Assembly: GCF_014199295.1 (NCBI RefSeq)
Contig: NZ_JACIJH010000021.1
Location: 1-47,481 of the forward strand
From: Sphingopyxis panaciterrulae
Lineage (GTDB): Bacteria; Pseudomonadota; Alphaproteobacteria; Sphingomonadales; Sphingomonadaceae
Direction of reading: 5' to 3'
Length of the DNA: 47,481 nt
Shown: piece after piece, positions 34,018-42,080 of the stretch
How the letters are laid out: each line of letters opens with the position of its first letter
Numbering within the stretch: the stretch's first letter is position 1
The notes under the pieces: model-generated
What the model saw: the letters and a program-made list of their open reading frames with translations, nothing else
What the model was told of the DNA's origin: nothing
Database searches by the model: none
Program-made: the position numbers and the translations under genes

Positions 34018-34467
34018 ATGGCGGACGAACTTCAGGAAACATTATTGGCGCTCACCGCCGATATTGTTGCGGCGCATGTATCGAACAACAGCGTCGGCAT
34101 GGCCGACTTGCCGACGCTGATCGGCAATGTTCACGCCGCGCTCGCCGGTCTCGGGACGCCCGTCGAAGCACCGGTCGAAGAACAGAAGCCCGCCGTCTCG
34201 ATCCGCGCTTCGGTCAAGCCCGACCATATTGTCTGCCTCGAGGACGGGAAGAAATTCACGACGCTCAAGCGGCACCTGATGACCGATCACGGCCTGACGC
34301 CGCAGGATTATCGCACCAAATGGGGCCTCGCCGCCGACTATCCGCTGACCGCCCCCGATTATTCGGAGCGGCGCAAGGCGCTCGCCAAGGCCATCGGTCT
34401 CGGCCGCAAGCCCGCCGTCAAGCCCGTGGTCCGGCGTCCGCGCGCGAAGAAGACGCCCGCCGCCTGA
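34018..34467 (+). CDS. MucR/Ros-family zinc-finger regulator
   Basis: A 149-residue regulator. The Ros/MucR zinc finger lies at about 72-95: VCLEDGKKFTTLKRHLMTDH, with the cysteine, aspartate and two histidines expected of MucR-type fingers, followed by LTPQDYRTKWGLAADYPLTAP, the usual extended DNA-binding segment. The N-terminal half is helical (dimerisation), and the tail is basic. The start is preceded by an aaggagag site (34005-34012). In alphaproteobacteria MucR proteins are global silencers of A+T-rich DNA; this copy probably regulates the mobile element. It is convergent with the CxxC gene, separated by 3 bases. Confidence 0.9.
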   Translation: MADELQETLLALTADIVAAHVSNNSVGMADLPTLIGNVHAALAGLGTPVEAPVEEQKPAVSIRASVKPDHIVCLEDGKKFTTLKRHLMTDHGLTPQDYRTKWGLAADYPLTAPDYSERRKALAKAIGLGRKPAVKPVVRRPRAKKTPAA

Positions 34468-34470
34468 CGC

Positions 34471-34701
34471 TTATTTGGCGCGGTGACGGGTCACCGTCCT
34501 GCCATTCCCGCATAAGGTGCAGGTGTCGCGAATGCGCTCGAAACCGCGCGTCCCGCCGAGCGCGCGGGTGACGACATTGGCCTGCGCGGGAACCGACAGG
34601 CTGAGCCGATCGGTCACGCAGCCGTCGCACACCGCCGCGCCACCGAGCCGCATGATCAACCGTTCGATCTGCCCCGCTATCGTCGTTCCACCCGTCATCA
34701 T
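34471..34701 (-). CDS. small protein with two CxxC motifs (zinc ribbon)
   Basis: A 76-residue protein with CDGC (25-28) and CTLC (61-64), arranged as a zinc ribbon, and an intervening RLSLSVPAQANVVTRALGGTRGF-like helical segment in outline. The first 15 residues are helical (IAGQIERLIMRLGG). I recognise the general pattern from mobile elements of alphaproteobacteria but not a named family. It has two adjacent ATG starts and no strong ribosome site. It is the only minus-strand gene in this block and faces MucR tail to tail. Probable role: DNA- or protein-binding accessory factor. Confidence 0.6.
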   Translation of the reverse strand: MMTGGTTIAGQIERLIMRLGGAAVCDGCVTDRLSLSVPAQANVVTRALGGTRGFERIRDTCTLCGNGRTVTRHRAK

Positions 34702-35055
34702 GCCGTCGCCATAGGCGCGGTTCGGCGCGCGCGAAAGCCGTGATGCACCGCCGGAACGGCATCGCCAGGCGCTCCTGCCGCCGCGCGCATCCATATCTTC
34801 ACTGGCCGCCCGCACCCATCGCCGGCTCCTGGGGCGCAGACCTGGGACGACCGCGCACCCCGCGAAACCATCGCGCGGAGCTGATGTCCCCGCGCCGCCA
34901 AGGCGGCGCTCCTCGCGGCCGCTTCGCTTCAAATCAGCCCCGCGCTTCCGGTCCTCCGCTTCGCTGCGGCCTTCGGTTCGCGGCGCGCGCGGCCGTCCCT
35001 TCGGTCCGCCCATCGCCCGGCAACGGGTCGGGCGAGCTTGAGAAGGAGTATGGAA
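34702..35055. other. G+C-rich non-coding leader before DUF736
   Basis: No gene is supported. The sequence is dominated by short self-complementary runs such as cttcgctgcggcc; a 7-base stem (tcgcccg at 35013-35019, cgggcga at 35029-35035) sits just before the DUF736 ribosome site (aaggag, 35043-35048). It resembles the leader of the ArdC gene in composition. Confidence 0.4.
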
Positions 35056-35376
35056 ATGCCCGCAATCGGTCATGTGCAGCGCCAGGACGACGGTTCGTTC
35101 CGCGGCGCTTTGAAGACGCTTTCGGTCAACGCCGAGATCGTCATTCTTCCCAACCGCGGCAAGACCGGCGACCAGCCCGACTACCGTATATTGTCCTCGG
35201 GTGTCGAACTGGGCGGCGGCTGGGTTCGCACCGGCGAGGTCTCCTGCCGCGAATATATCCGGCTCGCCATGTCGGCGCCCGAACTCGGCGGTCGCACCCT
35301 CTACGCCAACCTCGGCCGCGCCGCCGGGCAGGACGATGACGATGCCTTCGCCATCATCTGGAATCCCGGCGACTGA
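35056..35376 (+). CDS. DUF736 protein
   Basis: A 106-residue protein typical of the DUF736 family: IGHVQRQDDGSFRGALKTLSV at the start in outline, the NAEIVILPN strand, PDYRILSSGVELGGGW (about 42-57), and YIRLAMSAPELGGRTLYANLG (about 67-87). DUF736 genes accompany relaxase genes on alphaproteobacterial plasmids and integrative elements; a role in conjugative transfer is suspected but not shown. The start at 35056 gives a 7-base spacing to aaggag, whereas ATG 35050 would be too close. It is followed by a clear terminator. Confidence 0.9.
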   Translation: MPAIGHVQRQDDGSFRGALKTLSVNAEIVILPNRGKTGDQPDYRILSSGVELGGGWVRTGEVSCREYIRLAMSAPELGGRTLYANLGRAAGQDDDDAFAIIWNPGD

Positions 35377-35387
35377 ACCGAACCGCT

Positions 35388-35420
35388 CCGCGCCGGTCAT
35401 CCGGCGCGGGGCGTTTCTTT
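35388..35420 (+). terminator. rho-independent terminator after DUF736
   Basis: A perfect 9-base stem (ccgcgccgg at 35388-35396, ccggcgcgg at 35401-35409) with a 4-base loop, followed by a T-rich run (35413-35420). It begins 12 bases after the DUF736 stop codon. Confidence 0.82.
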
Positions 35421-35699
35421 GCTTTTGCCGCGGCGGTCTCGGGGACGAAATCAGCGCCGGGAGCGATACGGGAGGGAGGAAATCCGCTCAGCTATGCCGA
35501 GCATCCGGCGGCGAACGGGCTGCGTCAAGGATCGACGGTGCCCCCAATTTTGCCGCCGCCTCCGCTGCGCTTCGCTCCACTCCGCCGCCAACAAAATCGG
35601 CACCCCCATCGCCCGCTGCGCGGCCGCTTTGCGGTCCTGGACCCAGCCCGCCCGCCGCCGGGCGAGGCTTCATCTTTCACGAAGATGAGGAGATGAACC

Positions 35700-35864
35700 A
35701 TGTCGATCGAACAGCAAATCGAGGAACTGCGCGCGGAGCTTTCATGGTGCGACGATGCGGCCGAGCGGCGCCAGATCGAGGCCGAATTGCGGACAATCGA
35801 AACGCAATGGAAGCGGCGCAACCGGGCGCAGCAATGTGACGATCAGGTCTGTCGGCATCGATGA
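35700..35864 (+). CDS. small charged coiled-coil protein
   Basis: A 54-residue protein that is almost entirely charged helix (EQQIEELRAELSW, then ERRQIEAELRTIETQWKRR), giving a short coiled coil, with two Cys in the last ten residues. A good ribosome site (gaggaga, 35687-35693) precedes the ATG, and a 7-base hairpin (tcatctt at 35670-35676, aagatga at 35682-35688) partly covers that site, which could modulate translation. The 280 bases before it (35421-35699) hold nothing else but G+C-rich repeats. Small proteins of this kind between DUF736 and relaxase genes are common in such elements; function unknown. Confidence 0.65.
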   Translation: MSIEQQIEELRAELSWCDDAAERRQIEAELRTIETQWKRRNRAQQCDDQVCRHR

Positions 35865-35984
35865 TCCGGCGGCCCTTGGGGCAGGTTTCGGGAGTGGCGT
35901 CGGCGGGCGTCGCTCCCCTTTTTTGATCGCAGGGGGAGGCGGGAATGGCGGTGGGGGAGGGGACTGGCGCAGGGCAAGATATAA

Positions 35985-36129
35985 AGCTACGGCACTGTCC
36001 GCCCATGCGCACAGTGCCTAAGCTATTGTCTGCACATCATTTTTAGAAAGAAGGAAACGGTGCCGCCGCGCTGGCGACGGTGCCAAAACACCGGGAATTG
36101 GCGGTTTTCCGTCCTATTCGGCGGCACCG
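35985..36129. promoter_or_regulatory. inverted repeats upstream of the relaxase gene, candidate oriT/operator
   Basis: Two nested-free inverted repeats occur before the relaxase start. The first has 14-base arms with two mismatches (35985-35998 with 36011-36024; core ggcactgt/acagtgcc perfect). The second has perfect 11-base arms (cggtgccgccg at 36058-36068, cggcggcaccg at 36119-36129) 50 bases apart. A tataaa element at 35980-35985 and an A+T-rich stretch at 36020-36050 lie between genes. This is where an origin of transfer is expected; no nick sequence is recognised. Confidence 0.45.
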
Positions 36130-36190
36130 ATTTTCATGTCTCCGGGCCGCGCGCATGATCGGGCTTTCTCTCCTATCGAAGGCGCCGATC

Positions 36191-38179
36191 ATGCCCACCA
36201 GCGACGATTTTGAACCGCGGCTTGGCCGCATCGGCAACAAGGGCCAGAAGCCCCGCCCGCGCAAGTTCCTCTCGCGTGTGATCGCCGCCGCCAATCTCGC
36301 GCGCGGCAGCGCTCCCGGTCGCGCGCGGCAGTCGGCTTTCACCGGCAGCCGCATCGGACGCGGCGCCGGCGTCGGGCGCGTCCTGTCATCGCGGGACCGC
36401 TTCGCCGCCTTTCGCCAGCGGCGCGTGATCGTCAAAGTTCGCACCGCCAAACTCGGCGGCAACGGGTTCGACGTTGCCAAGGCGCATCTGCGCTACGTCG
36501 AGCGCGACGGCACGACGCGCGAGGGTGGGCGCGGGCAACTTTATAGCGCCGACAGCGACGCGGTGGACCGTAATGCCTGGCTCGAACCGGCGAAGGGCGA
36601 TCGCCATCAATTCCGCTTCATCGTCAGCGCCGAGGATGGCATGGAATATGACGACCTCAAGCCGCTGACCCGGCGACTGATGCAGCGCGTCGAAGAGGAT
36701 TTGGGGACCAAACTCGATTGGGTGGCGGTCGATCACTACAATACCGGCCACCCGCATACCCATATTATCGTGCGCGGGAAGGACGAGCGCGGCAAGGATT
36801 TGATTATCGCGCGCGACTATATCAGCCACGGCCTGCGCGAACGCGCCTCAGAGCTGGTCGACCTCGACCTTGGCCCGCGCACCGATCACGCCATCGAGCA
36901 GCGTCTTCGCATCGAGGTCGAGCAGGAGCGGTTGACCAGCATCGACCGTGCGATGCTGCGCGAGGCCGACAAGGACATATTTGTCAGTTCCAACGCGCGC
37001 GGGGCGTTCGATCAGGCTGTCCGCATGGGGCGGCTCAAGAAGCTCGAACGGCTTGGGCTGGCGACCCGCCACGGCGCGGCGCATTGGCGGCTCGCCCCCG
37101 ATCTTGCCGACACGCTGCGCCGCATGGGCGAGCGGGGCGATATTATCCGCACCATGCAGTGTGCCTATGCGGCCCGCGGAAACGCGCCCGCGCTGGTCGA
37201 TCAAGTCATCTATGATCCGACCGCACCCGATGTCCGCCCGCTTGTCGGCCGCATCGTCGAGCGCGGGCTGTCCGATGAATATGCCGACCGTCATTATATC
37301 GTCGTCGAGGCGATCGACGGGCGCATCCATTATGCCGAGATCGGCAGGGGCGAGGCCGTCGGCCCGATTCCGAAAGATGCTATCGTGCAGATCGAGCCGC
37401 GCAGCAGCAGCGGTGTTCGCTCCGTCGACCGCACGATTGCCGAAGTCGCCGCCGCCAATGGTGGGCGCTACACGATCGACGGGCATTTGCGGCACGACCC
37501 GACCGCGAGCGAACCATTTTCCGAAACCCATGTCCGCAGGCTCGAAGCGATGCGGCGCGTGACCCGCAGCGTCGAGCGCGAACCCGATGGGAGCTGGATC
37601 ATCACGCCCGACCATCTGGAGAAGGTGGAGCAGTTCGAGGCACGCCAGCTTCGCGACCGTCCCGTCACCGTCGAAACGCTGTCGGCGTTGCCGCTCGACA
37701 AGCTGCCGGGGGCCGAGGCCGCGACGTGGCTCGACCGGGAATTGGTTGCCGATGCCCCGGCGCCGCTTCGCGACGCCGGTTTCGGGCGCGAGGTTCGGGC
37801 TGCACAGGCCGTGCGGCGGCAATGGCTGGTCGCCGAGCAGCTTGCCGAGGAACAGGACGGGCGCATCGTCTATCGCCGCAATATGCTCGCCGCGCTCCAA
37901 CGTCGCGAATTGCTGCGCGTCGCGGACCAGCTATCGAGCGAGGTCGGCAAGCCCTTCGCCGAAGCGAAACCGCAGGAGCCGATTCAGGGTCAGCTAGTCC
38001 GCGCCGTCGATATGACACGCGGGCGTCATGCGCTGATCGAACGGTCGCGCGATTTTGTTCTGGTTCCGTGGCGTCCGGTGATGGAGCGGCACATCGGCAA
38101 GAGCGTATCGGGCATCGTGCGTGACGGCGGCATAAGCTGGACGTTCGGACGGCAGCGCAGCGGACCGAGCATTTCGTGA
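36191..38179 (+). CDS. VirD2-like relaxase with DUF3363 domain
   Basis: A 662-residue relaxase of the MOBP-like type. The N-terminal relaxase domain (about 75-280) has a candidate catalytic tyrosine in HLRYVERDG (Tyr 102), and the metal-binding histidines in DHYNTGHPHTHIIVRG (HPHTH, 187-191). The remainder (about 300-660) is the DUF3363 region found in alphaproteobacterial relaxases. It nicks oriT and pilots the transferred strand. The start at 36191 is chosen for the gaagg site upstream; other in-frame ATGs at 36155 and 36080 are possible. No coupling protein or type IV secretion genes follow; the next genes are on the other strand. Confidence 0.9.
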   Translation: MPTSDDFEPRLGRIGNKGQKPRPRKFLSRVIAAANLARGSAPGRARQSAFTGSRIGRGAGVGRVLSSRDRFAAFRQRRVIVKVRTAKLGGNGFDVAKAHLRYVERDGTTREGGRGQLYSADSDAVDRNAWLEPAKGDRHQFRFIVSAEDGMEYDDLKPLTRRLMQRVEEDLGTKLDWVAVDHYNTGHPHTHIIVRGKDERGKDLIIARDYISHGLRERASELVDLDLGPRTDHAIEQRLRIEVEQERLTSIDRAMLREADKDIFVSSNARGAFDQAVRMGRLKKLERLGLATRHGAAHWRLAPDLADTLRRMGERGDIIRTMQCAYAARGNAPALVDQVIYDPTAPDVRPLVGRIVERGLSDEYADRHYIVVEAIDGRIHYAEIGRGEAVGPIPKDAIVQIEPRSSSGVRSVDRTIAEVAAANGGRYTIDGHLRHDPTASEPFSETHVRRLEAMRRVTRSVEREPDGSWIITPDHLEKVEQFEARQLRDRPVTVETLSALPLDKLPGAEAATWLDRELVADAPAPLRDAGFGREVRAAQAVRRQWLVAEQLAEEQDGRIVYRRNMLAALQRRELLRVADQLSSEVGKPFAEAKPQEPIQGQLVRAVDMTRGRHALIERSRDFVLVPWRPVMERHIGKSVSGIVRDGGISWTFGRQRSGPSIS

Positions 38180-38195
38180 ACAGCTTGCCTTGTTG

Positions 38196-38777
38196 CTATT
38201 GCCTGATTTGCACGTTGAGCGATTGCAACGCGGATTGCAGTCCGCCGATACGGAGCAGTTCGACAACGGGACAGGCGGGATCGAGCTTCGATGTGACGGC
38301 GCGATCATAGATAGCGACACATTCGGCATTGGTTATGCGCGACATATAGGCAATGCCATCAAAATCCGTGCGGTCATAGAGTTGCTTGCTGAACTTTCGT
38401 CCGGCTTGCTGCGCCCGTCCGCGCACGGCGTCGGTCGGAATACCCAGTCGGCTCGCGCCGCTTGTGCGGAGGTCGAGCAGCTTGAGCGGCGCGAGCGAAA
38501 CCATCTGCGCGACGACTTGCTCTTGTAGATCGGCTTCGAGCAATACACGCTTCTTTCTGCCTTGGAACCGATCGCGAATGACCTTTTCGGCAAGCGCCGT
38601 GGGGAGGTCTTGCGCGGCATATAAGATCGTGAAGCTGTGGTTCGGGCTTGAGAAGCGCGTCTCGCCATGACCCATGCCGGTCGGCGTGGCGCGATGCCGC
38701 GCTTCCATCACCCGGAGATAGCCGGTCACATCGATGGCGACGGCCAGCTCGCGCAATATCGCCGAATCGAAACTCAC
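38196..38777 (-). CDS. RES-domain toxin (NAD+-degrading)
   Basis: A 193-residue RES-domain protein. Recognisable parts are an arginine near the start of the fold (TRFSSP), FTILYAAQDLPTALAEKVIRDRF with the conserved glutamate, and YMSRITNAECVAIYDRAV with the serine of the Arg-Glu-Ser set. RES toxins deplete NAD+ by phosphorolysis and halt growth. Its start overlaps the antitoxin stop as ATGA, antitoxin first, which is the standard layout. It is convergent with the relaxase gene, 16 bases apart. Confidence 0.88.
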   Translation of the reverse strand: MSFDSAILRELAVAIDVTGYLRVMEARHRATPTGMGHGETRFSSPNHSFTILYAAQDLPTALAEKVIRDRFQGRKKRVLLEADLQEQVVAQMVSLAPLKLLDLRTSGASRLGIPTDAVRGRAQQAGRKFSKQLYDRTDFDGIAYMSRITNAECVAIYDRAVTSKLDPACPVVELLRIGGLQSALQSLNVQIRQ

Positions 38778-39478
38778 GGATGCTCGAAGATGGTCCGGGC
38801 CGCTTCGACGACCGCATCCTTGCGATCCTGCTTGAGCAGGTCGATCGGCCGCTTGTTCGCGAGCAGCGGGCTTTGCTGGACGAGCCAGAGCCAGGCGCGG
38901 CGGGGATGGCCGACGATCTTGAGAACATCGGCAATGCCCTCGACAGGGCGGCCGTCCACGAACTGTTCGAGCGGGAAAGCGTGCTTGCGCGCGCCGGCGA
39001 GCAGCGCGACGACTTGTCCGCGCTTCTGCCAGTCATGAAGAGTCGAGCGGGCGATGCCGCGTTCATGGAGCGCGCTCGAACCGGCGACCGGCCCGGCCCA
39101 TTCTTCGAGCGGCGCCTTAGTCGCATAGTCGGAGAGGCGGCGGCGACCTTCCTCAAGGTCGATCAATTCTCCAAAACCAGCGCCCTTGCGCGGTTCGACT
39201 TTGGTGGGGTCGGGAATGACGAGCCGTCCGGCTGGCGCATCATCGCGCGCCAGCGCGGCTATCATGTCGGCGACATCGGCGCTCTTGTTCTTGAGCCGCT
39301 TCTGCTGCGCGGGGGGGAGCGCAACGACAGCCGCCGCAACGGCGGCCACAATCTGCGCGGTGTTCGCGGCGACTGTCTTGGCAAGGCCGGGCTGGCGCGT
39401 CAGTGCTTCGCTGACTTCGCTCGCCACCAACCGGCGCAGACCGGCACGGGCATCGGCATTCTGAAACTGAGTCGCCAT
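38774..39478 (-). CDS. Xre/MbcA/ParS-type antitoxin of the RES toxin
   Basis: A 234-residue protein, longer than most members of the family. Residues about 110-160 may be an HTH (GIARSTLHDWQKRGQVVAL). The C-terminal toxin-binding domain (about 180-232) has the DUF2384-type pattern: WLWLVQQSPLLANKRPIDLLKQDRKDAVVEAA in outline, ending close to the last residues that insert into the RES active site. The N-terminal 100 residues are alanine-rich helix. Promoter and ribosome site (ggaagga) are visible upstream, and the complex is likely to repress this promoter. Confidence 0.85.
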   Translation of the reverse strand: MATQFQNADARAGLRRLVASEVSEALTRQPGLAKTVAANTAQIVAAVAAAVVALPPAQQKRLKNKSADVADMIAALARDDAPAGRLVIPDPTKVEPRKGAGFGELIDLEEGRRRLSDYATKAPLEEWAGPVAGSSALHERGIARSTLHDWQKRGQVVALLAGARKHAFPLEQFVDGRPVEGIADVLKIVGHPRRAWLWLVQQSPLLANKRPIDLLKQDRKDAVVEAARTIFEHP

Positions 39479-39497
39479 GTTCGTCGTTCCTTCCAGA

Positions 39498-39526
39498 ACC
39501 GATATAGGATCAAACTCCCATTTTGT
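39498..39526 (-). promoter_or_regulatory. promoter of the RES/Xre toxin-antitoxin operon
   Basis: On the minus strand, TGGACA (-35; 39521-39526) and TATATC (-10; 39498-39503) are exactly 17 bases apart. Two direct TGTCC units on the plus strand (39521-39525 and 39531-39535) lie at and just upstream of the -35 box and may be operator half-sites. The antitoxin ATG follows about 12 bases after the expected transcription start. Confidence 0.6.
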
Positions 39527-39563
39527 CCAGAATGTCCGATATGTACAAATTGAGCCGTTAAAT

Positions 39564-39914
39564 TCATATCATTTGATCCAAGGCCGTCATCGTCTCGGCC
39601 AGAAGCCGCTTGAGCGACAAAAGGCTCGCCCCGAGAGACATTTCGGGCCGCTCTGCCATGAGCATTAGAGCTTTCAGGACAGCGTTAGACTCACGCGCCA
39701 ACAAAACGAGATGAACTCCGCTCGGGGCGTTCGTCCCACTCAGCCAGTTTTTGGCCGTGCGCGCGCTCACGCCCGTCCATTGTGTAATGATCTTTGCGCC
39801 GTTTCGCGCCGATCCAAATTCGACCTTCAACGCCGATGCGATCACCTGCGCAAACTCCTCGTCCGTTAAGATCGCGCGACCAATTGGAAAAGAACTTCCC
39901 TCCTTTGGCGACAT
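39564..39914 (-). CDS. small HTH protein of mobile elements
   Basis: A 116-residue protein with a helix-turn-helix at about 38-65 (NGAKIITQWTGVSARTAKNWLSGTNAPSG in outline), followed by a helical segment (HLVLLARESNAVLKALMLMA). The pattern is common in phage- and plasmid-borne genes of proteobacteria but no function is established. An aaaggagag site precedes the ATG. It lies upstream of, and on the same strand as, the RES/Xre operon, with the latter's promoter starting before its end; so it is probably a separate unit. Base composition is less G+C-rich than the relaxase region. Confidence 0.7.
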   Translation of the reverse strand: MSPKEGSSFPIGRAILTDEEFAQVIASALKVEFGSARNGAKIITQWTGVSARTAKNWLSGTNAPSGVHLVLLARESNAVLKALMLMAERPEMSLGASLLSLKRLLAETMTALDQMI

Positions 39915-40548
39915 ATTGCCTCTCCTTTCCTGTTAGGGAGCGTCAGCAGGCAACCAGAAAGCAATCGATCAATACCAGGGCATATCAATGGTAATTGAGT
40001 GGACGACAGGAAAGGGTCGGCCGGGCGATGATCGGCCACCAAGGCGGGCAGCCGAATATGTCCGTATGGAGCCTTCGACCATCCGGACGCCGTGCAGGCG
40101 CCACCGCAACGGCGCGATCGGGAAATTACATCAATTTAATCCACGCAAGATGTGCGAGGTCATGCCGCGACAAGCACGGCTGGAGACTCGCAAAGCCAGC
40201 GCACGGACTCGAAATGGGCCGCAGCACAACGCACGGATCGATCCGATCTAACGCCGATATCGAGAATCTCTCCATTTCGCGGCGACGCCGCAGCCGATCC
40301 GGTGGCAAGTTGGCACAGTTCTCATGACCATCGCTGATCTCATGGCGGCTTCGCGCGCATGTTCGAGAGCCATAGGGAATTGCAGCGTGTTCCAAATAGC
40401 CGCTTATTTGCGCTGGGAAAATCCGGGCATCTCAGGCCGGCGGCTGGCGCGCTTGGCGCCGATCGCGCCAGAATGGATGTAAACGCCGCAGAAACCATGC
40501 TAGAAATCGGACATAAATGCTGCGTCATTTCGGGGGAAAGGGCAACGC
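39915..40548. other. intergenic stretch with no recognised feature
   Basis: About 630 bases of lower G+C between the divergent HTH and winged-helix genes. Short open frames occur on both strands but none has a ribosome site plus recognisable sequence. Promoters for both neighbours must lie here. No tRNA, repeat array or attachment site was seen, although the mobilisation module ends close to this point. Confidence 0.4.
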
Positions 40549-41139
40549 ATGGGGGACATAGGCACTGAAACCGGCTCGCGGGATGGCGATCTCTACGCGC
40601 GTCTCGACGAACTCGAACTCATGGTGCGGAGGCTGATGGGAGGTGTGTCCATTCCATCCGCTGCCGGCGCTTCCTTCCAACCGCTCGCAGCGGACCATCA
40701 TCACAGCGGACACGCGCACCGCGAGCCCGCGACAAGACCCTCATTCGGAAGCCTCGCGCACGCTCCCGTCGATGGCCGGCACGGCGATGCTGGTCCCAGA
40801 GGTTTCGACAGCGGCCGCGCGAAGCTGGTTCGCAGGCTCATTCGCAAGCGCCGGCAGCGCGAACAGCATTTCCCGTCCGACCTGTTTGCCGATCCCGCTT
40901 GGGACATGATGCTCGATCTCTATGCTGCGCACTATGAACGGCGCGAAATATCGGTATCGAGCCTCTGCATCGCGGCGGCGGTTCCGGCGACGACGGCGCT
41001 GCGCTGGATCAAGACGATGGTCGAGGACGGGCGCTTCGTGCGCGTTGCCGATCCTGATGACGGGCGGCGGATTATCGTGAGCCTCGCCGACGATACGCGC
41101 TGCCGGCTCGACGAATATTTCGACAATTTCGAGGACTGA
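40549..41139 (+). CDS. winged-helix (MarR-like) DNA-binding protein
   Basis: A 196-residue protein. The first 90 residues are low-complexity and histidine-rich, with an N-terminal short helix (DLYARLDELELMVRRLMGG). Residues about 110-190 are a winged helix: FPSDLFADPAWDMMLDLYAAHYE, SVSSLCIAAAVPATTALRWIKTMVEDG (recognition helix) and a wing RVADPDDGRRIIVSL. The second winged-helix gene at 44100 shares this domain in the same order (DLFAxPAWDMxLDLY, TTALRW), so the two are paralogues. A gggaaaggg site precedes the ATG. Regulatory target unknown. Confidence 0.78.
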   Translation: MGDIGTETGSRDGDLYARLDELELMVRRLMGGVSIPSAAGASFQPLAADHHHSGHAHREPATRPSFGSLAHAPVDGRHGDAGPRGFDSGRAKLVRRLIRKRRQREQHFPSDLFADPAWDMMLDLYAAHYERREISVSSLCIAAAVPATTALRWIKTMVEDGRFVRVADPDDGRRIIVSLADDTRCRLDEYFDNFED

Positions 41140-41187
41140 CCCCGGCATCTGAACAGTACGCGCGCCGGAGACACGCGCCGCGCAGCG

Positions 41188-41391
41188 TCAATTCATGAAA
41201 AGATTGCGCCGTAGCCGCTCGATTTCCTCTTCGCTCGGGGCTTCGCCGAGTTCGCGATTGAGACGATCGATCGCCGGACTGAGGTCGGCCGCGGTGCGGC
41301 TGTCGCCCAGCTTGTCGAGACGAAGCATCTGCTCGACCAGCGTATCGCGGATCGCGCGGACGGCCCGCAACCTCTCGATATCCTCCGCCAT
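41188..41391 (-). CDS. small charged helical protein
   Basis: A 67-residue protein, nearly all charged helix (AEDIERLRAVRAIRDTLVEQ, then PSEEEIERLRRNLFMN), with no cysteine and no signal. It shows G+C-rich third codon positions consistent with coding. Upstream on the minus strand about 70 bases are free before 41462, then A+T-richer sequence that may hold a promoter. I do not recognise a family. It is one of three small minus-strand genes in a row. Confidence 0.5.
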   Translation of the reverse strand: MAEDIERLRAVRAIRDTLVEQMLRLDKLGDSRTAADLSPAIDRLNRELGEAPSEEEIERLRRNLFMN

Positions 41392-41530
41392 AATGCCCTG
41401 CGCCTTGTCGGCCTCTCGTCCAGACCAGCCAAGTGCTGATGGCGAGGCGCGCGGCAGATAGCAAACTAAGCGGCAAGCGAAAACATCTTCCTCACCAAAA
41501 TGACCCTATCGGATGAGGTAAGCGGTAGAT

Positions 41531-41728
41531 TCAGTGGCCTTGTGTCTCATTTTGAGCCTTGATCAGTTCGTCGAGGCAGGCGGCGATGGCTTTCCACATC
41601 GCGATGCCTTCGCGGTCGCCGGCGAGCGCCAGCGCCCCGATCCGTTCGGCGACAACAACCGCGGCCCGAGTACTATGCTGACGTTCGATTGCGAGCGCGC
41701 AGGCCCAAACATGCTCTTGAGGCGACAT
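41531..41728 (-). CDS. DUF6961-like small protein
   Basis: A 65-residue protein reading MSPQEHVWACALAIERQH, then AERIGALALAGDREGIAMWKAIAACLDEL in outline. This pattern (HVWACAxxIERQHG...AERIGALALAGD...WxxIA) is common in sphingomonads and matches the small family I recall as DUF6961; the name is given with reservation. A longer form starts at 41761. It is a compact helical cytosolic protein without known function. Confidence 0.65.
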   Translation of the reverse strand: MSPQEHVWACALAIERQHSTRAAVVVAERIGALALAGDREGIAMWKAIAACLDELIKAQNETQGH

Positions 41729-41771
41729 GGCGTCCGATCTCTTCGTCCATTCTTCCCGCATGGACGCGGGG

Positions 41772-41897
41772 CTAGAACAAGCGGCGCACCATCTGCCAGA
41801 CGCCGACGAGGAAGGAGCCGCCGACCACGATCGTGGCGATCCAAAATTCGATCGCGACTGCGCGATCGCGCCATTTCCTCGAATCCCGTTCCTTCAT
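41772..41897 (-). CDS. single-pass small membrane protein
   Basis: A 41-residue protein: a basic N-terminus (KERDSRKWRDR), one hydrophobic helix (about residues 15-34, AIEFWIATIVVGGSFLVGVW) and a short basic end (QMVRRLF). The topology would be N-inside. No ribosome site is evident, and the frame stays open far upstream, so coding is uncertain. It lies immediately upstream of the DUF6961-like gene on the same strand. Confidence 0.4.
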   Translation of the reverse strand: MKERDSRKWRDRAVAIEFWIATIVVGGSFLVGVWQMVRRLF

Positions 41898-42080
41898 GCG
41901 GCAAGGATGACAGTAAGCAAGATTGTAGGAAAGCCCGCTTTCGCAAAATAGGAAACGCAGCGCGCCACTTGCGCAATCACCTTGCCCCGCACGATCATCA
42001 CCATATTGGCAACATCTCCATCCGATTACGGACAACGGTCTTTTGCCGTAGCGGAAACTTATGGTTAATATGGCGGCACG

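Noticed and set aside
39915..40548. tRNA or attachment site at the edge of the mobilisation module
   Set aside because: No cloverleaf and no direct repeat matching the other edge near 29744-30100 could be found by eye.
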